Below, piece by piece: positions 1-13,000 of a stretch of DNA of 64,000 nucleotides. Each line of letters starts with the position of its first letter. Position 1 is the first letter of the stretch. Position numbers and translations under genes: made by a program. This stretch comes from Schistosoma mansoni (lineage: Eukaryota > Platyhelminthes > Trematoda > Strigeidida > Schistosomatidae): positions 372,001 to 436,000 of the forward strand of contig NW_017386066.1 of assembly GCF_000237925.1 (NCBI RefSeq), read 5' to 3'. Below the pieces are notes generated by a model that ran no database searches, was not told the DNA's origin, and saw only the letters and a list, made by a program, of their open reading frames with translations.

Positions 1-44
1 TATTATACGATTTACTTTTCCTAAATTATACTCAGTTTATTGAT

Positions 45-275
45 TACTGTCTCCCACGCTCCCAGCCACATTTGGCTTGGTTTTGTACAAATATTATTTT
101 CTATTTTATGGTGTGATGTGGTCTGTCTGTCTAGTATATAAACAAAGTATGCTTGAAATAAACGATTTGCACGGATTCGTATAGATTCGCATAGCAGAAG
201 CTGCTATTGGTGTTCTGGACTCAAGTGTACGGGCTAGGCGGATTAAGGACCAATAAGGATGCGAGATTACTCATA
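45..275 (+). repeat. Interspersed repeat R, copy 1
   Basis: Shares a string of blocks (ttggcttgg, attttatggtgtgatgtggtctg, ggactcaa..gggctagg) with 13770-13975 and 29000-29285. About 240 bases, AT-rich, no ORF. It may be a solo LTR or the untranslated part of a retroelement; I cannot tell which. Confidence 0.6.
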
Positions 276-1308
276 CTAATCGAACGTCATTGTCACAATG
301 TTAAGGTCGGAGAAGTCGTATTTCTATTGATGGATAATTCACGCGAGTTAAGTCCTTGTTTAATTTGTAAGGTCATAACAAATTAGCGACGACCTTGGTA
401 AAGACATAACAATTGACAACGACCTTGAGCAAGTCATAACACATAGTGAACTAGATATGGAGTTATTCAGAGTACCAATAACCACACAATGCCAAACACA
501 ATCAGAAAAAGTTCGATTATCATTATAAACTATAGACAGATATGACATGATTATTACTCTTTGATCACCTAGTTTAAAGTTGTACATAAAATGAATAAAA
601 ATTCTAATGAATTCAATTAGAGTTTCATTACTTTTCACTGCAATACACAGCAATATTTGTATACATATATGAAAAATATTAAACCAATTAAGGTAGTAAT
701 CTAAGGTCACTGATAACAATGACCAAGGGGCACGTGCTTAACCATAATAATCGGTATGGGGTTTTGGAGATTGTTGAGTTTTATTAAGATCACAAATCGA
801 TCTAAGTTAGATAATCATTGGAAACCCGAAAGCATTGAATGGAACTCGGTATAGAACAGTTGCGACTGCGTGCTTGAGAATCGAATCTATGATCTTCGGT
901 TTCGTACATGAACACTTAACCTCTAGAAGATAAAGACGACGCACTCGACACAGCTGAACTTCTACTATGTGTAAAAGACAAGAATGAGGTCCGTTGATTC
1001 AGTGTTAACAATAACTATTCCTGATCAAATGTGATAGAACAGTGATAGAGATGTGGATTGATTTTGTTTGACAATTCTTAAACAAAAAATGGCAATTTCG
1101 CATATATAAACGGACTATTCACATTTTTTTTATTAATCTACTTCCTATGTCAAATTATCTGTCAATGTTATGCTATTGTTTATCAATCTTACATTGGTTA
1201 CTTGCTCACTACTACACGTTACAATATTTCCATTTTTAGATTATGTGAGATTGTAACAAAACAAATCCTCAAAACATTAGGATTACCATCAACTGAAATG
1301 ATTTTAAA
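276..1308. other. Intronic or 3' flanking AT-rich DNA
   Basis: No coding segment matching the expected NPC1 tail and no repeat I can name. A 119-codon minus-strand frame (360-719) lacks family features and is treated as chance. Confidence 0.4.
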
Positions 1309-1752
1309 AGCAAACATGGATAATGGCTAGCAGTAGAATCCAGGATGCGCGTTTCGTCCGATTTGAGACCTCAGAGTTGATGTTCACTCTGAAATTTGAA
1401 CCCAGTACCGTTCGCTCCAAACGCCATCGTGTTATTCACTTAGCTACTGAGTCCTGATAACCACCTGCTAGTGAAATGGGGTGAAGTTTTAAATTCACTT
1501 GGTGTTGTTTACTTGTATCTTCCCATCAACTCTAAGATGCAGGTACGTCCAGCTGACGAGTCCCGAATAGGACGAAACGCGCGTCAAACTGGATTCCACT
1601 GCTAGCCACTATTCATCTTTGCTTATAAAGCTTGTGACCTAAGGCAATATCGAGACAGTTCGCACAGTATGCACATATGCCAACAAGATCCTGATTAATT
1701 GCAGTCCTAAATAACAATGAGAAGATACAAGTAAACAACACCAAGTGAATTG
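1309..1752. repeat. H1 (S-alpha-like) hammerhead SINE, inverted pair
   Basis: Left part reads as SINE on the minus strand (tRNA-like, degenerate hammerhead, GGATTCTACTGCTAGCCA). Right part reads on the plus strand (hammerhead, then a tail ending AAGTGAATTG). A 31-base perfect inverted repeat (about 1494-1524 and 1719-1749) pairs the two sides. Flanks carry a rough duplication (GAAATGATTT / GATATGATTT). Schistosome S-alpha elements are known hammerhead-bearing, pol III-type SINEs. Confidence 0.85.
1539..1602 (+). ncRNA. Hammerhead ribozyme (H1)
   Basis: Core CTGACGA, stem II GTCC/GGAC, GAAA, a short self-complementary stem III (ACGCGCGT) and cleavage triplet GTC. Stem I is GCAG..TCCAG with CTGGA..CTGC. 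Three extra A bases sit between GTC and CTGGA, which may weaken cleavage. The arrangement is that of the known Schistosoma hammerhead. Confidence 0.85.
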
Positions 1753-1808
1753 GATATGATTTAATTTTGGAAAAAAAGTTACACTACCATATAGAAATAA
1801 ACACTTAC

Positions 1809-1971
1809 CTAAATAACTAAGATACACAGGTAATATAATAAGTCCTGTGAATGCCCCAAACAATATCATAGATAAATACATACGAAAATAGAAAATTTGA
1901 AATAGACGTGATTTTGATGCAGCTAAAACAACAATACCTCCAAGTTTAGTCAATGTGATACCACGAAGGAT
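1809..1971 (-). CDS. NPC1: NPC1 exon 20: last two helices (last exon seen)
   Basis: [20 protein letters not shown] and [20 protein letters not shown] match human [20 protein letters not shown] and [20 protein letters not shown], ending LPVYLSYLG. Donor TTTAG/GTAAGTG leaves one base over, so at least one more exon must encode the cytosolic tail that in human ends in the lysosome-sorting LLNF. I do not find it in bases 1-1800. Confidence 0.95.
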
Positions 1972-4044
1972 CTAAATCATAAAACAATAACAGAAAAAGA
2001 AAAAAATTCACAAGAAAACCAAAAAGCTGCTAGTTGAGTAACTGATAATGGATAATTTAATTTACTAAATAAAAGAAAATATTAGAATACCCCCCCCCAA
2101 AAAAAAACTGTTGAGCCGATAAATTAAATATACATGAATATAAGAACTTTATTAACGTTGTTGTGCCACCCTGAGTCCTCTCTCTGAATCTCAAGCCTGG
2201 AGTCCGATTGATCAGATCGCAATCAGCTACCGCTGGCGTGGTTGTGTACAAAACTTCCGCTCCTTTTGGAGTACCTCTCTGCACACTGATCATGCCCTAG
2301 TGTGCGCCAATCTTACCTTACATTTCAGTCGCCAACGAATCGATCGCCATCAACGGTATGATGTTAGTAAATTGGCTGAAACTTCTGTTGCAAGTAAGTA
2401 TCGGACCAAGCTAACTTCTAGGCTAGCTACCATCCCACCGAAAAGTATAGATGAGCATTAGTTGCAACTGCGTGACATCATGAAAATGGCAAGTAAAGCC
2501 GCTTGAGGCTTCGCGAAACGTCTTGCTTATAAGCACTGGGTTTCTTCAGGCTCCTTAAAACTCATCGAAGCCCGTCGGTCTACTCCGGGTGACCGCGGGT
2601 TTGACCATAAACAAGAAGTTTGGTGTGATTGAAACAATCTGTGAAGCTGATGGAATGCCAATCAATAACATCTGCCGACATTTCAGACGATGGACAGTTC
2701 AACTGGTCTGCTGTCCCGGCAACATCGATCGGACTGTCCTGTCCTCCATGGCCAGTAACAACTGATCCACCAAATGAGGCGGAAGTCCGCAAGGAACTCC
2801 AACTACCGAAGCGCCACAAATCACTAGGCTCAGATGACTTGCTTCCGGACCCTTTTAAAGACGGTGGTAACCTTCTGGTTATTGAACTGACTGAGCTGTT
2901 TACAAATGTCTGGCAATTACAGTGTTTCAACGGCCTGGACTGAGTCGATAGTCGTTCCTATCTTCAAAAAGGGTTCACGTTGTTTCTGCAACAAAAATCG
3001 GGGGATAAGTCTATTTCCGATTGCGTCCAAACTATTGGCTACCGTCATAATTCGTAGATTGTTCAAAACCCGAGAAAGACTGACTTGTGAGAAACTGGTT
3101 TTCAATAAAGTTGAAGATGCATTGATCGTATCCACAACCTCCAGCATATATTAGAAAACCACCATATCTGTTGCAAGCCAACAATCGTGGTGTTTCTTGA
3201 TATCAGGGCCGCCTTCGACTCGTTGGACAAGATCGTTGCCTGAGATTGTCTATTGAAGAAGGGTGTGCCTGTGAAGTTTATTAACATTTTGAAAGCCCTA
3301 TTATTACTGTTTTTTACTCCCATACACTAATTACTATCAATACTTTTTGTTCCTTTTTGATTATACTCATCAGCCTTTCTCCATCTCTTCACAATCTCAC
3401 TTTTATTGTGTTTATTTATTTATTATTAAATATTGGTACAAAGGGGAACCAGATATATATGCGCCACACAAATCTCATTTGATTTGTGTGAGGGCTGTGA
3501 TACTGTCCAGGTGCCCAAACTGAAGCAGGTGGTCTTCTCAGGGGGCCGCCCTCAAGCCTTTGACCTAAAGGTCTGATCCACAAGGCAGTGTAGCAATGTT
3601 AAGAGATGCAGACTCATGATAGCCGGTGACCAACAATAGGTTCATACGTCATTCGTTTCCTCAAGATCCTGGAGCCCATGTGCACCATTGGTTTGGAATC
3701 AGGGTTTTCTAACTCCTCTAGGTGGACATTCTGTGTCCACCAACCCGGTTCGCGTGCCGGACATTCGCTTTTCGTCCTCTCAATTTCGTAAACAACACCG
3801 GTGCCATGAGAAGGCAGTGAGTAGGACTATATACGCGTAGCCATGTGAGAGCATTTGGAGAGGAAGAGTGGACTCTCCCCACTCTCGGTCGTACCAGGGC
3901 ATTTGGGGGCTATTGTGTGGAGCAGATATATATGTTGGTGCCCATTTGTACCAATGTTTATACGTCTAAATAAATGAAATAAAATACATGATTCTTACCT
4001 AACTAATGCAAAAAGTGCTTATTCTTTGATTGTAACTTGCTTCG

Positions 4045-4075
<31 letters not shown>

Positions 4076-7000
4076 TAGTTATCTTACGAATGGAAGTTTT
4101 CGAAATGTACATCATCATTATTAATAGTACCGTCTTATAGACGAATTATTTCATTATTTTGATTTCGACCTTTACACGTAACTCATACGTTTATTCCGAG
4201 TGGACTTAACAACAGTAGAAGTAGATGATGAAAATAATGAAAAAACAATATCATTAAAAACACAAACACACAACTTACAGAACTACCCATTTCACTAAGA
4301 GATTCCTTAGCTCGTTCCACTCGAGTTGGTAATACACTGATTGTAAATGAACGAACTATATGTGCACAAAACTCAACAGATATACCTAGAGCCTGAAATA
4401 TTGAAAACAAAAAAAGGGAAAATTTACATACTTAACATAAGAGTACATATATTTACAAAAAAAAAATTGGTGTTAAACTATTCTCATAGTTGAAAGCATG
4501 AGTCAATTGAAGCTAGGCCACCAAGGAAAACCTGGAAACACTGGACAGCCGTTTCGTCCTATTGTGGGACTCCTCAGCAGTGCGCATCTACGACCTCGCC
4601 TCGCGAGATTCGAACCCAGAACCTACCAGTCTTCTAGGTTTTCCTTGGTAGTCTAGCTTCAATTGACTCATGTTTTCAACTATGAAAATACTAAATCTCT
4701 ACATAACCCCTTCTGGTTAAACTATTCGTCTATTTTCTAATACCTTAGATGTACTCATAAATACATCCATCATTTAAGATAACAACAATAAGCATGCCGT
4801 AAAGACGTTTTTAGAGAGCATATTACTCTCTCTCTCTCTCTTGTTCTCTTAGACCACTCACTACTCCTTTTTAATAATTAAAACCAGAGTATTAAAGTAA
4901 ATATATATAGTAAACAATTACGATAGATTATCAATATCGATGTATCATCATGTCAAATGAAATGAAAAGAAAAGAACAAACAAAACTTTCTTTTCTTCAA
5001 TGGTTTAAAAATCTTTATGCAAAAGTAGAATGAAAGTATATAGTTGACAACAATTTTGTTTATATTTAGTGAATTTATTGATTACAATCAATAGATATTT
5101 GATAGGAGTTGACTTCACAGGACAATTAATCAATGATGTCATAGCAATTGGCGTTCAACAAACATGATTAAATTACCAAGTTTTGATTTGATAATGACAA
5201 TACTCTTTCTGACAGATGTCCTTTAAGCATCAGTTTAATCATGAGATTTTTAAAACTGCTTAAATTCAACTCTATCTCACCTTCAATGGAATGTTATACA
5301 AACAAACAAATGGTGTAGTAATGGGTTCCCCCCGTGTCCCCGATTGTAGCCAACCTTTTTATGACACACATAAAGAATCAAATATTTTCACCAACGACAT
5401 TAAACCACGAATTCGGCTTAGATATGTAGATGATGCATTTGCAGTGATAAAAAAAAGACTCATCTAAGATTGTTTTCAAAACGGATAAATACACTTTCAT
5501 CTCACATCAAATTCACGAATGAGAATGAAAATGTACATGGTAAGCTACCTTTCTTAGATTGCTTAGTGAAAAGAAATATAAATGGAGTTCTAAATCTATC
5601 CATCTACCGAAAGCCCACACACTCTAATAGTTATATTGACTTCCATTCAGCACATCCTTTCAGTGGTAAAATCTCGTTAGCTTTAAATCTTTTTAGAAGA
5701 GCCAAAAAGATCATCACTTCAGAAGAGGACAAACTAAAAGAACAAAAGAATGTAATTAACATCTTACAATTTATTAATTTTCCTATGAAGATTATTAGAA
5801 GTATATTAAAACAAGACGGTTCAGTACGTAATAATAATCATAATTCGGATGAAATGCCATGGATTGGTACTGTAGTTTTACCATACCGTCATGGCACAAC
5901 TGAAGAACTCCAAAGGATCTTAAGGCAACACAGAATTAATGTACATTACAAAACAACGAACACACTTCGAAATACTTTAGTCCGATTAAAAGAAAAAATC
6001 TCATTCATGTCTACACAGAACTGCGTCTACAAATTAGGTTGTGTCGATTGTGATGCCTTCTATAATGGAGAGTCATCTTGCGAAATCTTGACTCGCGCCA
6101 AAGAACATATTAGGTACACAAAGAAACCTCCTAATAATCCTGTAGAACTGGATAGATTCCAAATTAAATTAGCAATAGCATTTCACGCCATTTTCAACAA
6201 TCATCAAATTGATTTCAAAAATAACAAAATACTACAGAAAGGTTTTTCCAATTACAAAGAAAGGAGAGTAGCTGAAGTGTTCCATATAATGCTTAATCCC
6301 ACTGCTCTCAATAGAAAAGAAGGCCTTACCATAAATCCTACTTGGAATATCTATCCTAGTCACCTAGTCTGATATTTGCAATTTCACACCATTACATTAC
6401 AAACTAAACTCTATCCTTTGTCATTATAAAGGTCACACATTTTTCGTCATTAACAATGCATACATACACACAAAATTACATACATGTCACTTATGAATCA
6501 CCTTGACCGCAATGAAATGACGTGACATTGATTTATTCAGACCTGTTTTTGATTGATCATCTAATTATTATTGGATTGTTCCGTTGTACTATTTAAACTT
6601 GGATTATTGTTAATTTGGTTATTTATTCTCTGAAGAAGTGGCTTACACTGAGTCACGAAACGACGGAAAATCTAAGTTTTCTACTCATTGGGATATTACA
6701 AATATATTAATTTATTTTAAACATGGTTAAAGTCCAAGGGTGAAGATATGCCACCGAGTGTTCTGGAGTCTGATGGTAGCAAAGTATTTCCTTCAAACAG
6801 TAGGCATGTGAGGTGATATTGCCTTCGCACTACGGAAACAAGAAAACTTAGTAAAGTTCGGTCCTAGAAATAGAACATCTCACCTTACTACAGGGATTTC
6901 CATTGCTGGAATTAAGACTTTAAAGGTACGAAGATAACATATCTCATACTATTCACAATAAACTGTGTGTAATCGACCTCAAGCAGTTATCTCTTGGAGT

Positions 7001-10000
7001 TTGTAGTCACGCTCCCAGTCGTCAAAACTACTCTCAAACTTCTTTTCTTTTTCGTATACCTCAAGAAGAAATAACCTTGAATGGTGTGGCCATTCAGGAA
7101 GTGACAACCACTCTCATATATATATAAAACACCACTCGAGGTCAACCTTACTCAACAATTAATGATCAATATCATATTGTTTATATCAAATACCTATAAT
7201 CATCTAACGTTAAAATGCAATTCAAAAGATGGTGAATAACTCTCAAGACACAAAAGGTTTTTTTTTCTCAGAAGACCAATTTTACTACTCACTAGCGTGT
7301 GACTGCATCACTTTTCATATAAGATTAGTCTACAAATCTTTTTATCAAATTGTAATACAATTAGGCAGTGCTGGCCGACAGGATTTGATGCTACAGTTGA
7401 TGTTACTTCATGATGAGAACTTCATGTTTTAACAATAAATCCTAATTCCCAACACAAATTTGTAACCCCATTTAAATCCTAGTAAGTGGTTGAAGTTTCT
7501 CAACACCACTTTAATATCTTTAAAAAGTCATCCTTAAAATTATGATCTTAGTCATTTATTTATTTATTTGAACATATAAATATTGGTACAAAAGGGCACC
7601 AGATACTTATGCGCCACACAGATCTCATTCGATTTGTATGAGGGCTGGGATACTGCTCAGGTGCCCAAACTGAAGCAGGCGGTTTTCTTAAGGGGCCACA
7701 CCCGGAGCCTTCAACCTAAAGGTCTAACTCACAAGGCAGTGGAGCATTGTGAAGAGATTCAGTCCGATGGTAGCCAGTGACCAACGATTAGTTCATCCGC
7801 CATTTGTTCCCTCAGGATACTGGAGACCATGTGTACCATTGGTTTGGAATCAGGGTTTTCCAACTTCCCTAGGTGAACTCTCCGTGTCTATCAACTCAGT
7901 TAAAGCGCCGGGCATTCGCTTTTCGTAAACAACACCGGTGCCACGAGAGTGCAGTGAGTAGGACTTCCCTAGCAGAGGCTATATACGCGTGGTCATGTGA
8001 GAGCGGACTCTCCCCACTCTCGGCCGTACCAGGGCATTTGGGGGCTCAGTTATTTAAGTAAACTACAAGGCAGTAAGTGGATCATACGAATCTATACGAT
8101 ATGTGTAGCTTGTAACATAACATGTTAATCGTTGATTGTTTTTTGTAAAATAAAAAAATGAACATGTAAACAGTTCGAAATGTTTTTGCTCAGTCATATG
8201 TTGTATCAACTAGAATATGAATAGTGTTATTTCATATTATAAAATGACCTTGAACAAAAATAGTGGTTTTACCAATTAAAATATCAATGTGAATTGTTTA
8301 TATTCAATGAATGAATCAGTAATGTTTGTTAAATGTTATATACACATATTCAATTCGAATGAAAAAAAAACATCACATTCTCCAGATAATATGGAATGAC
8401 AATTATGGGTGGATACAAATGTGTAAATATTAACTTTCAATGATTTGTGATTTGTTACTACGGAAACAATTAATATTGTGAATTTAGTTAGTCTATATTC
8501 ATTTACTAATATTGTGGTGTGGGGTTACTGAAATCCACATAATTAGTAGTATATGGTGATGGTCAGGCATTGAATGTATTTCAGTAGAAGATTGATAAGG
8601 AGAGAACGGGAACGGCACGCAATTGGTACGAAAATGCATGAACAATTGTAACCGGAGACCATGGACAGATATTTGCACAAGATTGATAGTTTGCAAATTA
8701 ACTATTGTCTAGTCTGAGCCATGTTGGCAGATGCAGACTACTTGGTTGGGGTCCGCGTGACTATCGTAACCAATGGTTGGAGACTCTGGGTGACATGACT
8801 CAGAATCGATCACAATGGTGTAGGTGTATACACTCTTTATCTTCCCTTAAACCTTGAGATTAAAATTGCTTCATAACGTTCTTCCTTTCTGTACTATATC
8901 CTTATATACAACCTTTCTTTCATATACTACCACCACTAAATTAATTACTTCTATGAATCCGGTGTTCATCTTGTTGTGCTAACGAGGTATGGCAACTTGG
9001 ATCGATGCATATATGTGCATGGTCCTACGTTGCAGCTGACTGACTGTCGGATTTTAGTGAGATATTCTGTAATGTTGTGTTAAAATACATTCAATTGTCC
9101 CCAGTCGTGTTCTTGTTCACAGCAATATTACTGAACGCTTATAATCAAAATCAATATTACTGTGTTGGGTTTAGTTAAATTCTTGCAACTTAAAACAATT
9201 CAGTGACAATTTGAAAAGGTTTGTATCTTCATTTTTTTAAGCCCCCAAATGCCCTGGTACGGCCAAGAATGGGGAGAGTCTGCTCTTCCTCTCGAAATGC
9301 TCTCACACGGCCACGCGAATATAGCCTCTGTCAGGGAAGTCCTACTCACTGCCTCCTCTTGGTATTACTGTTGTTTACGAAATTGAGAGGACGAGAAGCG
9401 AATGTTCGGCGCTTGAACCGAGTTGGTGGACACGGAAAGTTCACCTAGGGGAGTTGGAAAACCCTCATTCCAAACCAATGGTGCACATGGGCTTCAGTAT
9501 CCTGAGGGAACAAATGGCGTATGAATCAATTGTTGGTCACTGGCTAACATGGGACTGCATCTCCTTACGATGCTCCACTGCCTTGTGGATCAGACCTTCA
9601 GGTCGAAGGCTCCAGGTGTGGCCCCTTAAGATAAACACATGCTTCAGTTTGGGCACCTGGGCAGTATCCCAGCCCTCACACACATCGAATGAGGTTTGTG
9701 CGGCGCCTTTGTATTTGGTGCTTCCTTGTACCAATATTTATGTGTTTAAATAAATAAAGAAATATATCATTTTCTAAATGTTAAAGGCTGGAATTAATCA
9801 GTCTGTTTCGGTATGGGTGTACGGTGAGCAGATTATCTTGTTAGATAGTGGCTAACAATGTAATCCACGGTGTTCGTTCTGTACTCTTCGAAACTCATCA
9901 AATGGATGGATTTACCTCAGTGTTAATGTTCACACAATGAAACTGGAACCCATTACCATTTTCTTTAAACATATGACGGCTTATTCACTGAGCTACTAAG

Positions 10001-13000
10001 TTCAGGTACTTAGTAGCTTATGGAATCGAGTATGAATTTGTTCTGTACGGGTTTGTATCTTCTATCTGACCAGTCCCTAATAAAAGGAAACGCACATTAA
10101 AGGTTCACTGCTAACGGCTATCCAACTGTACCAATTTCAACAACACGCTGGAGATCACAATCAAATGGTTTTTTCCAGTTAAAATGTCAAATGACTTTGT
10201 GATAATTCATCGAATTCACAGGAAATAAGGTGAATGGCATCCATGGAAAATCTTTAAAAGGAAATTTTCAAAAAATCACGATGTTCACCTACGCACATCC
10301 GTGAATGGGCATTGGCTAACACATTTTTCGACGAAGTCTACGTATATTTAGGTCGATCGATTAAACTGAATAAGGGTGAACAAGAACGACGACTAAAATA
10401 ATGACTGCATTCTACCAATTACGTCGCAATATAGCCACTGGTCTCAGTGACTCAATTTTTCCAGCACCATGTTGAGATTTTAAATGGTTGGCGATAGTCG
10501 GCAAATACCTTGTCTAACCTAGGTTTCGAGGTGATTAGGGTTTGTCAGTAAGGCGTACCAGTTGTAATCTTGGGAGAAATGATGATCAATGAAGGATTCA
10601 TATGTGCATGACCATACTTGACAGTCTGGAACTTTACCACAACGATATTAAGGTTTAGACTGACCTTGTGTAGGACCGACTATGTATACATATGTCATCA
10701 AAAAATTATAACGGGAGCTAAAAAAACAATTACTTACCACAACTAAATTGACTAAAGATAATGCATTCAAGGTGATAGACCATAGAACCATAACAGCTGA
10801 TACACTAATCACAATATATACAACACCAAAAATAACCATCAATGTAGCGACTAAATCGAATCCAAAAAATATCAGAGTAACAATGAATATAGCAAGTAAA
10901 CAAATACCAAGTTGAAAAGCTGCTTCATTGAATAATGTTAAATATTGTTCATAGAACACGTAGAATACGCTAAAATAATATACAAAAATAGAAGTAACAA
11001 TGTATGAACATAATAATAACAAAGTTGATCATAAAAAGTTTAGGCTGACTCAAAATTGATTGCTTTCTGAATCAGGTTTTCTTCCTTGATTCAGTTAGTC
11101 AGCTACAACGTAGGACCAGGCACATTTATGCATCGATCCAAGTTGCCATACCTCGTTAGCACAACAAGATGAACACCGGATTCATAGCAATAGTTAATTT
11201 AGTGGTAGTAATATATAAAAGATAGGTTGTATATAATGATATAGTATAGGAAGGAAGAACGTCATGATCTGGAATAGTCACAGACGATAACTTTTGAGTA
11301 TTTCAAGCCATTCAGTGTCCATTTGTTGTGAACAAAACACTGGTGGGAACAATCGAATGTATTTAGACAAAAATTACAGACTATCTCACTAACTTCTGAT
11401 AACCATACAATGAACAGTTAATTTGCAAAATAACCATCAATCGTCTCAATCTTAACTGTTCCTTCCGTAAATATCAGTTCATCTCTGATTTTATTGTTCA
11501 TGCATTTTCCTACCAATTGCGCTTCATTTCAGTTCTTTCCTTACCGGTCTTCTGCCAAAATACATTCTATGTATGACCATCGCCATATACTACCTATATG
11601 GATATAAGTACACCACACTACACTTTGATTTCTTCATGGTCATTCTTTGTTGATGTCAATCTATGACATATTTCAACTACATGTCAATTTTTATCAGGCA
11701 GAGTTATATTCAATCTGTTGACTAGTGAGTTTTTTTTTCTTTTAGTATCTGTGTGGTATAAATTTGTGGATCGTGAGGATAGCCACTTGGAACAAATACA
11801 GAGTATCGAATAGACATAGACATTTGGATTTTACATAGTATTTTTAATTTTAAAAAGCTGCAATACAAAAACCAGTTAGTCAGTTTAATCTCAATTTATA
11901 TCAGTGATGATTTGAAATTAGTTATACAGTCAAGATAAAAGAACAAATTATTACAGAGCTGATTGAAAATCTAGGGGTAGAGCAAATGAACTTTCAAGTT
12001 GGAGTAAGAGGTTTCTGAATGTAATAGTAGCGCAATATCACTGAAGCTGACTGTAGCTATTTGGGTAGTTGGATCCTGACTTAGTAATCGAAAATGTCAT
12101 GTTTTTTTTGGATTTCAGAGGTTCTTTAACTTAAGTCAATCTAACTAGTGTAAACTGCCTCGAATACTATAATTAAATCTTATTCACGTATCATTGATGT
12201 AACAGTCAATGTATATATTAATTATGCCAAAAAATCCCTACATTGACACGCTATATTTGATAGTGAAGGACTACGTTGGAAGAAAATTGTGGGTTGAGAA
12301 AGTAAGATATGGTATCAGTGCATTAAATCATCAACTGTTGGACTGGAGCTGTGTACGGAAGAGCAAACTACGCGTTTGGAGTCCGTACGATTATTGTAAC
12401 CAATTATTAGGGGTGTTGAGAGAAATGGCTCAGAATCTGTATTCATGGTGCAAGTACATTCTTTATTTGTCTTCCCACAGTCTTATAGATCGTAAGTTGA
12501 TAGTTGATAATATTCGATTATTAGTCTATCAATTTACAGGTAAATCCCTCATAGTTGCACTATTTTGTTCGAATGGTATAATAGCCTTAACGTCATTAGC
12601 ATACATACCGTTTACATAATCTGCAATGGCTATGGTGTTTTTAAAACTATTCTATTAGGGACTTCGGGAGTACTGATTATATCTATCAGTTAGATGACTT
12701 TAGTCATTTGAATATAGATTATTATCATTATAACATAAATACTGATTTTTACTAACCTGTAAGGAAAAACAGTATTCCTGCGAATCGGTCCATTCATATA
12801 ATTATCAGTTGTTGTATACCATGATTGAGTTATTTTATTAGCATAATATCTTGCCGCTTTTAACGCATTCACATAATCATCAGGTTTTTTTAAGACACCA
12901 TGATAAGCCATAAAATAATTAGCTCCAACAGTTACACTATCACTGATGTTGTCGCGTAAAAGACGAACACCAGTAGAATATGCAGCTTTACCACTGAAGA

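Noticed and set aside
360-719. 119-codon minus-strand open frame as a gene or the NPC1 tail exon
   Set aside because: Amino-acid make-up follows AT-rich DNA, there is no resemblance to the NPC1 C-terminus and no suitable acceptor in phase.
6635-6690. Hammerhead in the 3' region of the Penelope-like fragment (CTGAAGA..GTCACGAAACG)
   Set aside because: CUGANGA and GAAA are there and a weak stem II can form, but I find no suitable stem III or GTC/NUH cleavage arm. Possibly a remnant.
12209-12619. 136-codon plus-strand frame as a host gene
   Set aside because: Overlaps a worn LINE 3' end and shows no coding conservation outside it.
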